From Aplectana chamaeleonis (Eukaryota > Nematoda > Chromadorea > Rhabditida > Cosmocercidae), in contig JAPDOI010000116.1 of assembly GCA_029168955.1 (NCBI GenBank), positions 923,501 through 987,500 on the forward strand: 64,000 nt of DNA, written 5' to 3'. The translations under genes were made by a program, and so were the position numbers. The notes under the pieces were generated by a model. It did no database searches and was not told the origin of the DNA. It saw nothing but the letters and a program-made list of their open reading frames with translations. Position 1 is the stretch's first letter; the number at the start of each line of letters is the position of its first letter. Below are positions 52,455 through 62,158 of this stretch, piece by piece.

Positions 52455-53736
52455 GTCTAGAAGTTAATTTCCGCGTTTTTTTACGCTTTTTACACTATTG
52501 AAAACTGGACATACTTAAACAAAATTTTTATTCAAAATAATTTCCGTCATTAATAACAACCATTTCCCAGAGTTTGGGTAACTTATGGATTCCATCATAA
52601 TAAAATTTTTCTGGTTTGGCCTCCACCCATTCATCGAGCCATTTTTTGACATCTTGACGATCTTGAAAGCGCTGCTCCGCTAGACCATGCGCCATTGACC
52701 GGAAAAGGTGATAATCCGACGGGGCGATGTCTGGAGAGTACGGCGGGTGCGGTAAGACTTCCCATTTGAACTCTTTTAGCGTATCCTTTACCGTTCGAGC
52801 AACATGAGGTCGAGCGTTATCATGAAGCAATATGACTTTTTCGTGTCGACTCGCCCATTCTGGTCTCTTTGCTTCGATTTCATGCCGCAATTGCGCTAGT
52901 TGATGTTGATAGCGATTCGCAGTAACTGTTTCGCCAGGTTGAAGAAGTTCATAGTACAGTATACCGCGTTGATCCCACCATATGCACAGTAAGACCTTCT
53001 TCCCGTGGATGTTTGGTTTTGCGGTCGAAGTTGTTGTTTCACCAGGACTAACCCACGATTTTCTTCGCTTCGGATTGTCGTAGTACACCCACTTTTCATC
53101 GCCAGTTATGATGCGGTGTAAAAAGACTTTCTTTGGAATCGGTCCAACAAGATTTGTGAAGTTGTTTTTTCTCTGCTCTTTGTTGCGTTCTGAGAGCTCA
53201 TAGGATCCATTTTCCTTCCTTTTGAATCTTCCCCATTGCCTTCAATCGAATAGAAATTGCTTTTGGGTGACGCCGAGAGATGCCGCGAGCTGTTCTTGCG
53301 TTTGAGCCGAATCTTGATCCAACAAAGCCTGAAGTTCTTCGTCTTCGAACTTTTTGGCTGTCCTGGTCGATCTTTGTCCTTAACGTCAAAATCACCCGAT
53401 TTGAAACGCTGAAACCATTCTTGGCAGGTTCTTATGGATGGAGCAGCATCCCCGTAAGCTTGGGCAAGCATTTGGTGCGCGTCAGTGGCTTTCTTCTTGA
53501 GATGAAAAAAGGAAAAGGAGAGCTTCCCGCAAATGGCGTTTTCCGGCACAAAAAGTTGACATATTCTGAAACTAAAATAATACTTTTTTTATAAGGTACG
53601 TGAAGCAAGTTATATATCAATAGAAAGCTGATAATACAGTGAGCATTATAACATAAAATTCGTTATATAAAAATAATTTTATTTTTTACAAAATATCAAT
53701 AACAACAAAAACGCGGAAATTAACTTCTAGACCTAA
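52451..53736 (-). mobile_element. Mariner transposon, 1286 bp
   Basis: Terminal repeats TTAGGTCTAGAAGTTAATTT and on, identical for 30 bp at both ends, with TA at each border (52449-52450 and 53737-53738). Length and TA duplication are normal for mariner. The perfect ends suggest recent arrival; the transposase on the - strand is broken. Confidence 0.97.
52528..53549 (-). pseudogene. Mariner transposase, frameshifted
   Basis: Mariner transposases cut and paste DNA at TA using a DD34D triad. The catalytic half is open: GDEKW (first Asp near 53098-53100), HDNARPH (second) and, 34 residues on, APSDYHLF (third), then a C-terminus ending NDGNYFE. WVSPGE and LLCIWWDQRG are typical family blocks. 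The N-terminal helix-turn-helix half (DAHQMLAQAYGDAAPSIRTC, then EWFQRFKSGDF) is in other frames: apparent one-base losses lie near 53207, 53260 and 53358, two of them next to A runs. All three active-site residues remain, but no continuous frame exists. Confidence 0.95.
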
Positions 53737-54017
53737 TAACAAAATATTCTCATTAGATGCTGCACTTTGGTTTCGCTTCTCGTAGCAGCTGGAGCTAACC
53801 GTCCGTCTGTGTTTTTGGCATCATCTTCTATTCTGATGATAAGTATTAGGTTTACATGCACATACTTTTTAACGGTTCTCGTGTAGTCAAGACGAGTTTT
53901 GGAACCACAGAATGCTTCCGTGTAGAACACCGCAACGGTTTGTTTTGCTGTTAAGAAGTATCGGCCAGGAAAATCAGTCTCAAAAAATATTGTTCGCTTT
54001 TTGTAGACTCTCCTCAT
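53733..54017 (-). CDS. Unknown 94-aa reading frame in inverted-repeat arm
   Basis: Shares its first 25 or so residues (MRRVYKKRTIFFETDFPGRY and on) with the + strand frame in the opposite arm, then diverges to TVAVFYTEAFCGSKTRLDY and a basic/hydrophobic middle, ending at the mariner border. It looks protein-like in residue use, but there is no recognised domain and it may be a fragment of a duplicated exon. Confidence 0.35.
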   Translation of the reverse strand: MRRVYKKRTIFFETDFPGRYFLTAKQTVAVFYTEAFCGSKTRLDYTRTVKKYVHVNLILIIRIEDDAKNTDGRLAPAATRSETKVQHLMRIFCY

Positions 54018-54241
54018 TCAACTTACCTATTGTTCCCCTTTTTATTGGAACGTTTCTGATTCCAACCAAACCTCTTTTGCTTGGAAAACCCTTTTTTGAT
54101 AGAATTGTTCACTTTTTATTGATATTACGAAGTAATATCCCTGAAAAATCTTCAATATTTTTCGAAAAGCATGGATTGCTATAATAATCAGTAAGCAACA
54201 AACTTGTTGCGCACGCTACAAATGAAGCGCTACTCACTTTC

Positions 54242-54890
54242 CACGACGTCCTGATGACGTCAAAAGATGCCCTATGCACTTGGCACCACCTTGGCACGAC
54301 GTCCTGATGACGTCACCAGATGCTTTATGCACATGGAACGACCTTGGCACGACGTCCTAATGACGTCATCAGATGCCCTATGTACTTTAGATGACACCTG
54401 ATGACGTCATCAGATGCCCTATGTACTTTATATGACACCCTGATGATGTCATCAGATGCCCTATGAACTTTACATGACACCCTGATGACGTCATCAGATG
54501 CCCTATGTGCTTTACATGACACCCTGATGACGTCATCAGATGCCCTATGTACTTTAGATGACACCCTGATGACGTCATCAGATGCTCTATGTACTTTAGA
54601 TGACACCCTGATGACGTCACCAGATGCCCGATGTACTTTAGATGACACCCTGATGACGTCATCAGATGCCCTATGTACTTTAGATGACACCCTGATGACG
54701 TCATCAGATGCTCTATGTACTTTAGATGACACCCTGATGACGTCATCAGATGCCCGATGTACTTTAGATGACACCCTAATGACGTCACCAGATGCCCGAT
54801 GTACTTTAGATGACACCCTGATGACGTCATCAGATGCCCTATGTACTTTACATGACACCCTGATGACGTCATCAGATGCCGTACATGAGT
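54242..54890. repeat. 42-bp minisatellite with TGACGTCA in each unit
   Basis: From 54402 to 54871 the site TGACGTCA recurs at exact 42-bp steps (one unit has TGATGTCA), and three looser units precede it at 54255, 54308 and 54361. In most units it sits in the 14-bp palindrome TGATGACGTCATCA. The rest of the unit is GATGCCCTATGTACTTTAGA. Open frames on both strands reflect 42 being a multiple of three. Confidence 0.97.
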
Positions 54891-56225
54891 AAAAAGTAAA
54901 GTAGTTAACGTGAATCAGTAAGTAACAAACTTGTTAGTCACTTCCCTGTCCCTCCCCATCGAAAAGTACAGCCTACGACGTGTTTTAGCGAGTTGATCTA
55001 CCAACTGATAATATCACATGATATGATAAGCAGTAAGAAGTAAAGTAGTTAACGTGATTCAGTAAATAACAAACTTGTTAGTATCTTTCCCTGTCCCTTC
55101 CCATTGAAAAGTACAGCCTACGACGTGTTTTAGCGAGTTGATCTACCAACTGATAATATCACATGATATGATAAGTAGTAAGAAGTAAGGTAGTTAACGT
55201 GAATCAGTAAATAACAAACTTGTTAGTAACCTTCCCTGTCCCTTCCCATCGAAAAGTCCAGCCTACGACGTGTTTTAGCGATTTGATCAACCAACTGATA
55301 ATATCACATGATATGATAAGCAGTAAGAAGTAAAATAGTTAATGTGAAACAGTAAGTAACAAACTTGTTAGTCACTTCCCTGTCCCTCCCCATTGAAAAG
55401 TACAGCCTACGACGTGTTTTAGCGAGTTGATCTACCAACTGATAATATCACATGATATGATAAGTAGTAAGAAGTAAAGTAGTTAACGTGAATCAGTAAA
55501 TAACAAACTTGTTAGTAACTTTCCCTGTCCCTTCCCATCGAAAAGTTCAGCCTACGACGTGTTTTAGCGAGTTGATCTACCAACTGATAATATCACATGA
55601 TATGATAAGCAGTAAGAAGTAAAGTAGTTAATGTGAAACAGTAAGTAACAAACTTGTTAGTCACTTCCCCTGTCCCTCCCCATTGAAAAGTACAGCCTAC
55701 GACGTGTTTTAGCGAGTTGATCTACCAACTGATAATATCACATGATATGATAAGTAGTAAGAAGTAAAGTAGTTAACGTGAATCAGTAAATAACAAACTT
55801 GTTAGTAACTTTCCCTGTCCCTTCCCATCGAAAAGTTCAGCCTACGACGTGTTTTAGCGAGTTGATCTACCAACTGATAATATCACATGATATGATAAGT
55901 AGTAAGAAGTAAAGTAGTTAACGTGAATCAGTAAATAACAAACTTGTTAGTAACTTTCCCTGTCCCTTCCCTTCGTAAAGTTCAGCCTACGACGTGTTTT
56001 AGCGATTTGATCAACCAACTGATAATATCACATGATATGATAAGCAGTAAGAAGTAAAGTAGTTAATGTGAAACAGTAAGTAACAAACTTGTTAGTCACT
56101 TCCCCTGTCCCTCCCCATCGAAAAGTACGGCCTACGATGTGTTTAAGCGATTTGGTCTACCAACTGATAATATCACTTGATATGATAAGTAGTAAAAGGT
56201 GAAGTAGTTAATGTTAAAGTAAGTG
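54890..56225. repeat. 145-bp satellite, about nine copies
   Basis: Units begin near 54901, 55045, 55190, 55335, 55479, 55624, 55769, 55914, 56059 and 56204 (steps of 144-145 bp). Shared blocks are GTAGTTAACGTGAATCAGTA, AACAAACTTGTTAG, CCTACGACGTGTTTTAGCGA and AATATCACATGATATGATAA. Two monomer types differ at CAGTAAGTAAC/TCACTTCC versus CAGTAAATAAC/TAACTTTCC. Confidence 0.97.
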
Positions 56226-57139
56226 AGTAAGTAATCATATCTGTCCACATACCAACTTACCTACCTGCCCAACTGATCGCCTGGCAGTGGCCACTGGCAG
56301 TGGCTTGTGGCAGGAACGAGGAACGAGGGACGAGGAACAGGACACGAGGGACGCGTTACAAGAAAAAACGCGAATTTTAGCTAAGCTTCCGCCGATCTAA
56401 CTTTGTTAATTTTCAATCGATTTGGCTCAAATTTTGTCAGCGGGTGTCTTCTATACTCTCTCACTTATATCCAGAAGGAAATCTCTAGAAAATTTGTTTT
56501 ACAGGTTTTATTAACTACTTTACCAAAATCTAAGTGATCACAAGTGCCAGGCAAAACCAAACCTCTCCAGCCGCTTCGCGGCTGGAGCGATAAAGCAAAA
56601 CATAAGAAGCCAGCGGTAAATCGTCGGTTGCTACCGGCACAAAATTCAGAACCCCTTCTGTACTTCCTTCCCTTACGTCGCTACCCACTGCCCTTTCTTC
56701 CAATTTGTAAAGTTCACAGGCGATTATTCTCGCTTTACCGTCTCTATCATTATAAGGAAAAACGCATTCTCATATTATATGATGTTTCCCTAGTTGACCA
56801 ACATCATGCCCTTGTTCTCAATGAATGAAATTAGTAGGTGGTTGTTTATGTTTTTGTGGTGCAGATTTTGATAAGCTCAGACTTGCAACATATATAAAAC
56901 TGGTTTTTGGAAGTTAGGGATTCGAAATGACTGAGCGGTTGCAATGAGTGGCGAACAGAGAAGGTGCGGAAGTGAAGCTGCTGCTTGTATCCTAAAACTG
57001 GAAAAAATGTCGCAGGAGTTCTGCGCCAATCTCAGAACGCGTCCCACGCTTCTCAAGATTCATATTTTCCTATCTATTTCCTCTCCACAAAAGGTTAAGA
57101 TTTAGCATTAAAAATTGAAAAACCTTTTTCAAATTCTAC
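56226..57139. other. Intergenic DNA with one strong hairpin
   Basis: A GACGAGGAAC-type short repeat occurs at 56310-56355. The hairpin CTCCAGCCGC-TTC-GCGGCTGGAG is at 56565-56587. A 94-residue frame over it (56544-56828, +) has no recognisable features. Confidence 0.5.
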
Positions 57140-57149
57140 ACTCTTGGTG

Positions 57150-58705
57150 ACGTCCTGCACACTCCCACTGCGGTCCTGCTAACTTTCGATGACCTGCACA
57201 CTCCCACTCGGGACCTGTGCATTTTCTACGACGCCCTGCACACTCCAACTGGGGACCTGCGCACTCTCTATGACGTCCTGCACACTCCCGTTGGGTTCTT
57301 CACATTTTCTATGACGCCCTCCACGCTACCATTTGGGTCCTGCACACTTTCTATGACGTGCTGCACACTTCCGTTGGGGTCCTGCACATTCCTACTTAGG
57401 ACCTGCGCACTTTCTATGACGTCCTGCACACTCCGATTAGGGTCCTGCACACTTTCTATGACGCCCTGCACACTCCCGCTGAGGTCCTGCACACTTTCTA
57501 TGACGTCCTGCACACTCCCACTGGGGTCCTGCACATTCCTACTTAGGACCTGCGCACTTTCTATGACGTCCTGCACACTCCAATTAGGGTCCTGCACACT
57601 TTCTATGACGCCCTGCACACTCCCACTGAGGTCCTGCACATTCCTACTTAGGACCTGCGCACTTTCAATCACGTCCTGCACACTCCGATTAGGGTCCTGC
57701 ACACTTTCTATGACGCCCTGCACGCTCCCACTGAGGTCCTGCAACACTTTCTATGACGTCCTGCACACTCCCACTGGGGTCCTGCACATTCCTACTTAGG
57801 ACCTGCGCACTTTCTATGACGTCCTGCACACTCCAATTAGGGTCCTGCACACTTTCTATGACGCCCTGAACACTTCCGCTGGGGTCCTGCACATTCCTAC
57901 TTAGGACCTGCGCACTTTCAATCACGTCCTGCACACTCCGATTAGGGTCCTGCACATTTTCTATGACGCCCTGCACGCTCCCACTGAGGTCCTGCAACAC
58001 TTTCTATGACGTCCTGCACACTCCCACTGGGGTCCTGCACATTCCTACTTAGGACCTGCGCACTTTCTATGACGTCCTGCACACTTCGATTAGGGTCCTG
58101 CACACTTTCTATGACGCCCTGAACACTCCCACTGAGGTCCTGCACATTCCTACTTAGGACCTGCGCACTTTCTATGACGTCCTGCACACTTCTATTAGGG
58201 TCCTGCACACTTTCTATGACGCCCTGAACACTCCCACTGAGGTCCTGCACACTTTCTATGACGCCCCGCACACTCCCACTGGGGTCCTGCACATTCCTAC
58301 GTAGGACCTGCGCACTTTCTATGACGTCCTGCACACTCCGATTATGGTCCTGCACACTTTCTATGACGCCCTGCACACTCCCACTGAGGTCCTGCACACT
58401 TTCTATGACGTCCTGCACACTTCCGCTGGGGTCCTGCACATTCCTACTTAGGACCTGCGCACTTTCTATGACGTCCTGCACACTCCGATTAGGGTCCTGC
58501 ACACTTTCTATGACGCCCTGCACACTCCCACTGGGGTCCTGCACACTTTCTATGACGTCCTGCACACTTCCGCTGGGGTCCTGCACATTCCTACTTAGGA
58601 CCTGCGCACTTTTTATGACGTCCTGCACACTCCGATTAGGGTCCTGCACACTTACTATGACGTCTTGCACACCCTCACTGGGGTCCTGCACACCTTTATG
58701 ACGCC
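57150..58705. repeat. 21-bp minisatellite (GTCCTGCACACT)
   Basis: Roughly 74 units of 21 bp, such as GACGTCCTGCACACTCCGAT, AGGGTCCTGCACACTTTCTA, GAGGTCCTGCACATTCCTAC and TAGGACCTGCGCACTTTCTA, arranged in recurring higher-order blocks. On the - strand it reads as seven-residue units (SVQDVIE, SVQDPNR, SAQVLSR, NVQDPSG) for up to about 249 residues. I take it as non-coding because it lacks a start context, splice sites and any unique domain. Confidence 0.93.
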
Positions 58706-58914
58706 CTGCATTTTTGCATCGCTAGACGACTCGCAGAAGTTATCATGACCCACGGCCAAAAGTGCGCTCCACGGACAAACTCGGTTGGCCCGAGGCACGT
58801 AAGAGGTGAGTCGGGCTGATTTTTTGGTAATCGATAAATGTCGCACCCACCTAAATGTTGGTACCATTTCATACAAGTTTTGATCGGCCATTCCAAAGAT
58901 ATCGGGGACACATG

Positions 58915-58950
58915 CACACACATACACACACACACACACATCGGGACATA
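58915..58950. repeat. CA microsatellite
   Basis: CACATGCACACACATACACA followed by further CA units. Confidence 0.9.
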
Positions 58951-59255
58951 ACTGCTTTAAGTATAAGGATATATTTTTATGTAATATATCCATCTACAAC
59001 AATAAAACAAGACCGGTACTAGAACATGATCTACAACCATGGAACCTAACAAGAGATCTTCGTAGGAACACAGAAATAGTTTTCATAACAGGAGATTCAA
59101 AGTACAATAATCTTTGCTATATATCTTCTAGTAATTCTCAAATAGCGCCATCAGCGTAAGACAAAAATACATACGTGTTCTAGAAACAAAAAAAATAGCG
59201 TACGAAAACACAGGGCATACCAAACGATTAATGTCGACTCATCAAATAGTTCTAA

Positions 59256-59486
59256 TCAAATTTCTTGAACCGTTCTTGGTTTTTTTTTGATTATGCTAAG
59301 AGGAGCGCTCCCACAAGTGATGAGATAATTCCGTTCATTCGTCGCACCCAAAATGCAATTTATTGAGCATTTCCGAATATTCGATTCTACGTCGCATAAT
59401 TTCGTCATCTCATCGATGACGTGAACTTCCTCGCTAGCATAATTAATCGAACCCAGAACGGTTAAAACAATTCCATATAGAAGCAA
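59256..59486 (-). CDS. Candidate small secreted Cys protein, no ATG
   Basis: The frame reads LLLYGIVLTVLGSINYASEE, which looks like a signal peptide, then a short chain with four cysteines spaced C-x8-C-x3-C-x13-C and a basic end (IIKKKPRTVQEI) before TGA. An in-frame TAA lies just upstream and the only possible first codon is TTG. So either the ATG has mutated, a non-ATG start is used, or the signal-like part is chance and the frame is a downstream exon starting after GCTAG. I do not recognise the family. Confidence 0.4.
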   Translation of the reverse strand: MLLYGIVLTVLGSINYASEEVHVIDEMTKLCDVESNIRKCSINCILGATNERNYLITCGSAPLSIIKKKPRTVQEI

Positions 59487-59588
59487 AATTTAAAACTATT
59501 GGATGAGTCGACTTAGATCGTTTCGTATGCTCAAGCACCATTCATATAAACCGGTGTCGAATAGCGGCGACCCGAACAGCTCATGGCT

Positions 59589-59649
59589 CTATGGAGGCAT
59601 CCTCGCCATCTCCTTCAGGTTCTGCCCTGCGCGCCCGCTTTGTGCGATT
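59589..59649 (-). CDS. Probable terminal exon, unknown gene
   Basis: Follows CTCTTGCAG. In the phase set by the 59770 exon it reads IAQSGRAGQNLKEMARMPP then TAG. A second open frame (NRTKRARRAEPEGDGEDASI, then a stop at 59581) is also plausible, so phase is not settled. Confidence 0.45.
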
Positions 59650-59769
59650 CTGCAAGAGGAGTAATTTTTATCGATAATCGAAAAAGGAAGCGCTATTGAA
59701 ACTGCCTAGTATGCCGCCCCGAGCTGCTAATTAAAATAAGTTATGAGCTCAAGAAGTTCTTTTTTGTAC

Positions 59770-59800
59770 CTTTCAGAACCCACAATGAACTTTCCAAAAA
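59770..59800 (-). CDS. Possible 31-bp exon, unknown gene
   Basis: Lies between CGTTTTCAG and GTACAA. In phase with the exon at 60206 it reads VFGKFIVGSE and passes into the last exon. Very short, so weak alone. Confidence 0.35.
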
Positions 59801-60205
59801 CTGAAAACGGACGTCCTAATCGTTCTTAGCGCCGAAATAACACCTCTTAACAATATTCAAGTGGGATAACACATTTCTCGAGCTTTGAATATCAATAGCG
59901 CTTTCGACTTGGACGGTTGTTGGCTGAGCCTTTACTTATACCAATCAGGTGACTCTGAACGCGTTTGAGAAAAAGTTCCAGATTTGATCCTAATGCTCCA
60001 AGGAGGGGGTTATTTGATAGACTGATCACCAATCTGACGTTTTTAATAGCTCACGATAGAATACGGTGGTTGAATCAAAGTCTCAGAATTGACTCTCAAT
60101 TTCTCTGCGGGGTTGATACGAGATGCTGAATACGAATTTAATGTTCATTTGTCGAGCTGCGAAGAACTGAGGTAGGTTTTGCCGTCCAAATGGCATTGTA
60201 CTTAC

Positions 60206-60275
60206 CATAATCTACAGCAAACCTCAGGATCTGAACAAATTCGTTTTCAACACCCTGGTAGTTAACCCCAACAAT
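60206..60275 (-). CDS. Probable internal exon, unknown gene
   Basis: Lies before a perfect GTAAGT donor; it reads IVGVNYQGVENEFVQILRFA then VDY and one base. The acceptor is unclear (ATTAAAAG, or ACTACCAG 18 bp later). Residue use is protein-like and the upstream in-frame TAA sets the limit. Confidence 0.5.
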
Positions 60276-60602
60276 CTTTTAATCCAAATCCAAAAACTTT
60301 CAAACATTCCAAAAATGTCTATTGGGTACCTCTACCTTCACTAACTTTGGAAGACGCTTATAACCTTATTGGAACCAGCAGCTCAGAGTGGGAAACAACA
60401 CAGTTTTACTACAGAAGGGGTCGTAGCCGCGGCAAAAATCGCCACAAGGGCGTGCTCTACCCTGTTCATAGCTTACCCACATAAAAGACGGCATGTGAAA
60501 GGGAAAACGAGTATTTTTTACACATTTACGATTATAAGTGGATTATAAGTGGACCAGCGAGTCCTTCCTAGTCAATCGGAGACTATCGTCAAACGGCGCA
60601 AT

Positions 60603-60719
60603 TTACCCAATAATACCCCCTTCTGGGAAGGTCCACTTGGTGCTCCGGTGGAGCTCAGACCTTTCTTCCCCTCCGCGTCTCAGAAAGTTCCTATACAGCT
60701 CCACACCCCGCGCCGAACC
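60603..60719 (-). CDS. Possible exon, unknown gene
   Basis: Follows CGCTTTTAG after a 43-bp intron from the exon at 60763. In phase 0 it reads GSARGVELYRNFLRRGGEER and stays open to TAA at 60603; a donor at AAAG|GTCTGA could end it earlier. Confidence 0.4.
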   Translation of the reverse strand, partial: GSARGVELYRNFLRRGGEERSELHRSTKWTFPEGGIIG

Positions 60720-60762
60720 CTAAAAGCGGTCAGACATAGAAATAGGAACGAGTCATACTTAC

Positions 60763-60811
60763 GTCAAATGGAATCCGGCAGCCCTCGTAATCGAAGGATC
60801 GTACATCCTAC
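60763..60811 (-). CDS. Possible exon, unknown gene
   Basis: Ends before GTAAGT; starts after TAATTTCAG or 4 bp later after GTAG. From the second site it reads DVRSFDYEGCRIPFD in phase 0, linking to 60719. From the first site that frame has an immediate TAG. Confidence 0.4.
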
Positions 60812-60882
60812 CTGAAATTAAGCATTTTCTATGTGAGTGGGCCAACGGTGGAATGGGAATGGATGGTTTAGAAAAAACTTAC

Positions 60883-60995
60883 AACGCCTTCTGAATCGAT
60901 TTGAAGAGCTGGGTGCGCCAGGCGATTCTCTCGCTTGAGAGACAGTCGAGCACCATCTTGCGTTGAGCATCTGATGATCCCAGCGACAGGAAAAA
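60883..60995 (-). CDS. Probable exon, unknown gene (PH-like end?)
   Basis: Lies between ATATCTTTCAG and GTAAGT. Its most protein-like frame reads FFLSLGSSDAQRKMVLDCLS and SERIAWRTQLFKSIQKAL, which resembles the last strand and Trp-containing helix of a PH domain. That frame does not follow in phase from the next upstream exon (one base off), so either the model is wrong or there is a one-base error. Another frame, reading PVAGIIRCSTQDGARLSLKR, does connect. Confidence 0.5.
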
Positions 60996-61053
60996 CTGAA
61001 AGATATCTATAACGGAGCGGTTCGTTATGTTTCAATCTGAAGATCAGGAGTAC

Positions 61054-61127
61054 CTTGACGGCGTATATCCCTCAGGATTGCCAGTCTTGAGCTCTTCATA
61101 TCCACTCTTTGTGACGATATCATCAGA
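61054..61127 (-). CDS. Probable exon, unknown gene
   Basis: Lies between TTTCCTTGCAG and GTACTC, 74 bp. Most protein-like frame: SDDIVTKSGYEELKTGNPEG then YTPS. A second frame (LMISSQRVDMKSSRLAILRD) is also open and is the one in phase with a fully connected chain to 60603. Confidence 0.5.
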
Positions 61128-61233
61128 CTGCAAGGAAAGCAAATGGATTTCCTTTCACACACATTAATCTTCTAGCACGAGATGGATCAACCGAAAGCAG
61201 CGGCCGGTCATTTTTAACGCGATGCATCAGCGA

Positions 61234-62158
61234 ATAAAGGCGTCGGCAGAGTGGAAAATCTGCGAGCGAGAAATGATGAAGGGTGGGGAGCACTACGCAG
61301 TTTGACCGCGCACGCGACCACACCGCATAGGCTGCGGCGGAGGGGGGGGGGTCGCAGAGTGTCTTGCCCGTCGCGGAAATCGTTGCGAGACGATTGTGAT
61401 TTTCAAGCGATTTTGCGAGTTGCTGCCAATTTCCGAGCTCCATTGCTAATACTTGTGCTCCATTACCATCCTCTATTCAAATGTCCTCGATTTCGACCCC
61501 TTTCCCTCTCCCTTGTTCTCATTCCTTCTTTCTGCTATATTTTCAGAGTGCTAAACTATTTTGGGGGTAGGCACTCAGGATTAAAGGAGAAACGTATGAT
61601 ACTGATCTCAGAAATCGATCTAATTTCATTATTTTTTCTTAGGAAATCACGAATGACAACGCTATCAAATATCTACTAACGAAAGAATTTTTCATTTTCA
61701 TGGATTAATCTTTTCATTTCCATGTGTCGATCCTGAGTGCCCCCTCCCAGCTAGTTTTGCACCTAGTTTCAGCTTCCGTTTCTTTTCTGGGGTGCGTTCC
61801 AAGATTTTATACCAATCATAGTAATTAATAGTGGTATATGAGGCCTCGTGAAATGGATATAGATAAATTTCAGTCTATCATTTGTTAAATATCCCGTTAG
61901 CAGGCATCTCAGTGGAGCTTAATTGTTCATCAGATCTCATTTCATTGTCTTGCGTTCGATTTTCACACATATTTCCCTCCCATCCTGCGAAATAACGAGA
62001 CGAAAATAGATCATTGACTTCCGCGCTCCAATCGATCAACATTCGCGCTCTAATCCAAATCACACTGCGGGGATGCCTGCGACTCCGCCGCAGAATTTTC
62101 AAAGCCACGCCCACATTCGCTCGCTCGCTCGCAGACTTTCCACTATGCCGACGCCTTA
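61234..62158. mobile_element. Terminal-inverted-repeat element, 925 bp
   Basis: TAAAGGCGTCGGCAGAGTGG then AAAATCTGCGAGCGA at the left faces TCGCTCGCAGACTTTCCACT then ATGCCGACGCCTTA at the right. GC-rich stretches inside each end (GCTGCGGCGGAG; inverse GACTCCGCCGCAG) also pair. No transposase; a 10-G run at 61342-61351. Confidence 0.7.

Larger units (their letters stand above)
52222..54100. mobile_element. Long inverted repeat 3, with mariner in its loop
   Basis: Left arm 52222-52450 (for example AAGGGTTTTCCAAGCAAAAG, GGCCGATACTTCTTAACAGC) is the inverse of right arm 53742-54100. About 165 bp of each arm is nearly identical; pairing then weakens but GAGAATAT is still present beside each end of the mariner. 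The arms encode the same peptide start (MRRVYKKRTIFFETDFPGRY). Confidence 0.8.

Noticed and set aside
54325..54892. Long repetitive open frames on both strands
   Set aside because: They follow from a 42-bp (multiple of three) unit without stops; no unique domain, no splice sites.
54255..56225. Regular repeats resembling a CRISPR array
   Set aside because: The units are contiguous tandem repeats without unique spacers, no cas genes are near, and the genome is eukaryotic.
57268..58701. Open frames up to 249 residues
   Set aside because: By-product of a 21-bp unit; kept only as a finding because of the heptad reading.
60370..60500. Short Cys-rich frame (PCGDFCRGYDPFCS) on the - strand
   Set aside because: It has an ATG and looks peptide-like, but is only about 44 codons with no clear splice or secretion signal; it lies in a presumed intron of the unresolved gene. 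Not strong enough to list.
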